Shown here: in pieces, positions 61,001 to 64,000 of the stretch | How positions within the stretch are numbered: the stretch's first letter is position 1 | How the letters are laid out: each line of letters starts with the position of its first letter | Assembly (NCBI RefSeq): GCF_049319665.1 | Contig: NZ_JBMOUD010000001.1 | Span: forward strand, 186,001-250,000 | DNA from: JBMOUD01 sp049319665 | GTDB taxonomy: Bacteria; Pseudomonadota; Gammaproteobacteria; Enterobacterales; Enterobacteriaceae | Direction of reading: 5' to 3' | Length of the DNA: 64,000 nucleotides | Translations under genes and position numbers: made by a program | Notes under the pieces: model-generated | What the model saw: the letters and a program-made list of their open reading frames with translations, nothing else | What the model was told of the DNA's origin: nothing | Databases searched by the model: none

Positions 61001-62143
61001 ATGATGACCCTTTTTTGTGAAACTCCGTCGTGTAAGAGCAATGGCTATATTGAAGAATTTATTCTTGGGCAAGGCGATCTGAGCTTTGCGGTGAAGGATA
61101 CGCTAGACGTTGCTGGCTATGCCACGAGGGCGGGCTGTCGAGCATTAGCCTCATCTTCTCCGGCATTACGCCACGCACAGGTGATCGACGTCTTGCTCAA
61201 GCAGCACTGTGTGTTGAGAGGAAAAACTACGCTGCATGAATTGGCGTTCGGCGTTACCGGCATTAATCCTTGGGGCGGTACGCCGCTTAATTCCCGTTAT
61301 CCAACATTGATACCCGGTGGATCGTCTAGCGGATCGGCGAGCGTCGTTGCGGCGGGTGAGGTGGATTTTTCCATCGGTACTGATACCGGCGGATCGGTGC
61401 GTATGCCCGCGGCCTGCTGCGGCATTTTAGGACTAAAGCCGACATATGGTTTACTCAGCCGTCAGGGCGTAATACCTGCCGAAAGTTCGCTGGATTGCGT
61501 CGGGCTGTTTGCCCGCAGCGCCGATGTTCTGCGCCAGGTGCTACATCGTTTAGGCGTCGAGTCAGCACAGGACGATACGACGCTGCCGCCAATCGGGCTA
61601 ATTAGCGCGGCGGCACCGTTTATTGATACGCGAATTGAGCAAGTCTTACATCAGGCCGGTGCGCAACTTCATCCGCTGGTGTTGCCGGAACTGGACGCGG
61701 CTCACCTTGCGGGCATGACTATTATCAACCGGGAAAACTGGCAGGCGTTTCATACTTTGCTTGACGTAGAGGGCGTGTCCGAAGATATCGCCAGCCGCAT
61801 TCGCCGCGGCGCAACGGTGAGCGCCTGTGAGTTGGCGGATGCCGAACGTGTACGTCAACGCTTTAGCGACCGGCTCGATGCTTTGCTTACCGATACGCCG
61901 CTACTGGCTCTCTCCACGCTGCCTGAACTGCCGCCAACTCTTGAGCAGGCGAGCGATCCGCTGAGTGTGCTCGAGCTGACAAAATTGGTGCGTCCTTTTA
62001 ATCTTAGCGGACATCCCGCTATTTCGATCCCCATTGGTGATATCGACCATCGCCCGGTGGCATTACAGCTGGTGGCCCGCAAAGGCCACGACGGGGCGCT
62101 GGTGGCTGCCGCGACCTATTTACTTTCCAGGCTGCATCGCTGA
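61001..62143 (+). CDS. iacH: Amidase IacH
   Basis: This 380-residue amidase-signature enzyme shows the Lys-cisSer-Ser triad context: K in FAVKDTLDVAG, the Ser-rich loop PGGSSSGSASVVAAG and GTDTGGSVRMPAACCG with the nucleophile Ser. Start ATGs are at 61001 and 61004, with AAGG six bases before the first; a GTG at 60995 is also in frame. In the iac cluster, iacH is the first gene and its exact step is unclear, perhaps hydrolysis of an amide or conjugate of IAA. The order H-A-B-I is conserved here. Confidence 0.85.
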   Translation: MMTLFCETPSCKSNGYIEEFILGQGDLSFAVKDTLDVAGYATRAGCRALASSSPALRHAQVIDVLLKQHCVLRGKTTLHELAFGVTGINPWGGTPLNSRYPTLIPGGSSSGSASVVAAGEVDFSIGTDTGGSVRMPAACCGILGLKPTYGLLSRQGVIPAESSLDCVGLFARSADVLRQVLHRLGVESAQDDTTLPPIGLISAAAPFIDTRIEQVLHQAGAQLHPLVLPELDAAHLAGMTIINRENWQAFHTLLDVEGVSEDIASRIRRGATVSACELADAERVRQRFSDRLDALLTDTPLLALSTLPELPPTLEQASDPLSVLELTKLVRPFNLSGHPAISIPIGDIDHRPVALQLVARKGHDGALVAAATYLLSRLHR

Positions 62144-62257
62144 CGGCGATAGCCCCGTTCTACCTTCACTTTTATCTCATTACTTCATTCAGTAAGCAGC
62201 GCTCACTGTGACAGCGTTCGCCTGCGTACTGGGTACCACATAATTTGGGAGGACATG

Positions 62258-63421
62258 ATGTCTACTTTAGATCCCCACGAAAGCTTGTCTCTTGGTCAGC
62301 CTAGCGTCGATAAAAATTTTGGCTCGCTGCTGGCTGATATTGCTGTGCGTAGCGCGGAGTTTGAGCAACAGCGTTATATCTCTGACGACATCATTTCCCG
62401 TTTTAAACAGATTGGCATCTACCGAGCGCTGGTACCGAAAATTTATGGTGGTGATGAATGTTCTCCTGGCGAGTTTTGCCAACTCATCGAGCAAATTGCC
62501 ACTGCCGATGGTTCTGCCGCCTGGGTTGCCAGTTTTGGTATGAGCCCGTTTTATCTCGGCGCATTGCCTCGTGATACGCAGAAAACGCTGTATGGCGATG
62601 GCCCTGATGTGGTGTTCGCGGGGGGAATATTTCCGCCGCAGCGAGCGCCTGTAGAGAACGGTGGATATCGAGTTAGCGGCCGTTGGCGCTCGGCCAGCGG
62701 CTGTATGGGGGCCACGCTTTTGGGCGTAGGGATCATGCCAGAAGGTTCGCAGCCGCTGCCGCGCATGGCGTTATTACCGCCGAGCAGCGTTGAAATTGAC
62801 CCGACCTGGAACACCGTCGGGTTAGCAGGTACCGGCAGTCACGATTTGGTCGTTAACGATGTCGTTGTCCCGCAGGAATGGACGTTTATTCGAGGCGCTG
62901 CGCTCAATCTGGAAGGGCCGTTGTACCGCTACCCGGCGTTGTCGCTGGCAACGCAAGTATTGTCGGTAGTGGCGATGGGTATTGCACGCGCCGCACTCAA
63001 TGAAATCTATGCCATCGCCCACCGGCAGCAATCTGTCACTGGTGCACCCACCTTGGCCGAACGGCCGCAGGCCCAGATGCAGATTGCCCGCTGTGAGGCC
63101 GAACTGCTGTCGGCGCGCACCTGGTTTTATCAGGCCATTGATGAGGTGTGGCAACGGTTGCTGGCGGGGGATGACGCCACTGCTGCGCAGGTCAATACGT
63201 TACGTTTGTCTTCCACGCACGTCACTCGAGTATCGGCAAAAGTGGCTCGTCAGGTATTGGCGCTTAATGGTATGGGCGGCATCGAACTCACCAGTCCGTT
63301 GCAGCGCTATGTGCGTGACACCATGGTCATTACTCAGCACGCCTTTATGGGCGAACTCACTTATATCAACGCCGGGACGCTGTTCTTTGGCGGCACGCCG
63401 TTGCCGGGTTATTTGTCGTAA
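62258..63421 (+). CDS. iacA: Flavin-dependent indole-3-acetate monooxygenase IacA
   Basis: This 387-residue protein of the acyl-CoA dehydrogenase-like flavin monooxygenase class (HpaB/DszC-like) has an N-terminal helical domain (IYRALVPKIYGGDECSPGEF), the beta domain with YRVSGRWRSASGCMGATL and WNTVGLAGTGSHDLVVNDV, and a C-terminal four-helix domain. IacA performs the first oxidation of IAA with a separate flavin reductase (IacG, presumably beyond the window). The start is taken as the ATG at 62258, five bases after GGGAGG; one at 62255 is too close to it. Confidence 0.88.
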   Translation: MSTLDPHESLSLGQPSVDKNFGSLLADIAVRSAEFEQQRYISDDIISRFKQIGIYRALVPKIYGGDECSPGEFCQLIEQIATADGSAAWVASFGMSPFYLGALPRDTQKTLYGDGPDVVFAGGIFPPQRAPVENGGYRVSGRWRSASGCMGATLLGVGIMPEGSQPLPRMALLPPSSVEIDPTWNTVGLAGTGSHDLVVNDVVVPQEWTFIRGAALNLEGPLYRYPALSLATQVLSVVAMGIARAALNEIYAIAHRQQSVTGAPTLAERPQAQMQIARCEAELLSARTWFYQAIDEVWQRLLAGDDATAAQVNTLRLSSTHVTRVSAKVARQVLALNGMGGIELTSPLQRYVRDTMVITQHAFMGELTYINAGTLFFGGTPLPGYLS

Positions 63422-63443
63422 TTTTCACTAGAGAGGAAAAGGG

Positions 63444-63803
63444 ATGAGCAAGTCAAACAAAATACGCGTGCTGTTTTGCATCGGGGTAAACCAGAATTTT
63501 TTTGATGCCAGCGACGTCGAGGCCAAGCAAGTCTGGCAAGCGGTTGGCATGATGATGAAAGCGATGGAGAACACGCCGGGCATTCGCACGATCGGCAATA
63601 TGGATGACGATCAGGTGATGGTCGGGCCTTCATCGGGATGGCCGTGGACCACGTATGTCTTGGCCGATGCCGACACGCTGGAGTGCGTGAGCGCGGTGTG
63701 CAATCTGTTTCGTATCACTCCGGTCGGCGACGGCACTTATAAGCTATGGAAATACTGCAAAGTGGAAGCCCGCCTCGGGCGTGAATTGATTATTCAACAT
63801 TAG
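63444..63803 (+). CDS. iacB: IacB, small protein of IAA catabolism
   Basis: This 119-residue protein has no membrane segment. Its start (SNKIRVLFCIGVNQNFFD) and the block GPSSGWPWTTYVLADADTLE correspond to IacB, a conserved small protein of the indole-3-acetate cluster, thought to act on the epoxide-like intermediate that IacA may make. The recognition rests partly on the gene order. It follows iacA by 22 bases with GAGG upstream. Confidence 0.82.
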   Translation: MSKSNKIRVLFCIGVNQNFFDASDVEAKQVWQAVGMMMKAMENTPGIRTIGNMDDDQVMVGPSSGWPWTTYVLADADTLECVSAVCNLFRITPVGDGTYKLWKYCKVEARLGRELIIQH

Positions 63804-63814
63804 CGGAGCGGCGA

Positions 63815-64000
63815 ATGAACCAACAGCAAATTCGGCGCTTACAGCAGTTGGAAGATCAGCAGGCGGTGCGGGTATGTATCAGTGACTACATGCGCCTGTG
63901 CGATGACCTTAATAGCCAACAAACGGCAGAGGCTATTGGCGAGCTGTTTACCGCCGATGCCTGCTGGGAAGGTCTCGGCGCGCCTTATGCCGCAAGGCTC
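63815..64000 (+). CDS. iacI: IacI-like NTF2/SnoaL-fold protein, cut by the window end
   Basis: The first 62 codons are present (MNQQQIRRLQQLEDQQAVRV, then YMRLCDDLN and ELFTADACWEGLG). The pattern of an N-terminal helix with YMRLCD and LFTADACWE is typical of SnoaL/NTF2-like proteins. Its place after iacB matches iacI in the order iacHABICDEFG known from Enterobacter soli. GGAG lies eight bases before the ATG. The rest, and the expected iacCDEFG, are outside the window. Confidence 0.78.
   Translation, partial: MNQQQIRRLQQLEDQQAVRVCISDYMRLCDDLNSQQTAEAIGELFTADACWEGLGAPYAARL

Overview
The window is chromosomal DNA of a member of the Enterobacterales. The evidence is the near-E. coli-like LysP, PlaP, SbcB, YeeA, YeeX, YeeO, YbdG, YcaC and HemB proteins, a complete ERIC element and an enterobacterial tRNA-Asn. 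The repeats and accessory content suggest the Yersiniaceae or a close family (Yersinia, Rahnella or Serratia-like), but the genus cannot be fixed from this sequence alone.

Layout. 0-4 kb: lysP, then a Fur-box-preceded siderophore permease/ATPase pair. 3.9-4.8 kb: an Rpn-family nuclease gene with an apparent internal start for a small RpnS-type protein. 5-12.4 kb: a six-gene operon on the minus strand (peptide-type ABC transporter, luciferase-like flavin monooxygenase, CMD/AhpD fusion) matching an orphan family of unknown substrate. 12.4-16.1 kb: plaP behind a structured leader, and sbcB. 16.4-17.6 kb: a pesticin-type muramidase coupled to an exported candidate immunity protein. 17.8-25.7 kb: ycaC, pirin, LysR, an AmiD-like amidase, yeeA, yeeX, a D-2-hydroxyacid dehydrogenase and yeeO. 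26-31 kb: a sugar ABC transporter plus a Gfo/Idh/MocA dehydrogenase. 31-34.4 kb: TPP riboswitch-tenA-thiZXY. 36-42.5 kb: an accessory patch ending at tRNA-Asn, with a lipoprotein, ybdG, a DUF3289-DUF943 pair, a P4-like Ash/Icd relic, and a second, internally deleted muramidase gene still coupled to an LprI/DUF1311-like gene. 42.7-47.6 kb: iolE, a Tat-exported amidohydrolase, LysR and iolG. 47.6-49.3 kb: a repeat-dense stretch. 49.3-58.9 kb: a divergent peptide-uptake cluster (SBP, two permeases, ROK kinase; ROK regulator, M81 peptidase, double ATPase). 59-60 kb: hemB. 60.2-64 kb: the start of an indole-3-acetate catabolic cluster in the order iacR-iacH-iacA-iacB-iacI, cut by the window edge.

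How parts connect. The sugar ABC operon, iolE and iolG each have the 14-bp motif GAAATT-NNN-ATTCC upstream, so they probably form one inositol regulon even though they are not adjacent. The two muramidase loci share the same start region and the same ATGA overlap with an exported downstream gene. This marks them as paralogous toxin-immunity modules, one intact and one reduced to its immunity gene.

Limits: homology statements are by recognition of sequence patterns and recalled family members. No search, alignment or fold prediction was run. Unlisted open frames were judged to be out-of-frame or opposite-strand shadows.
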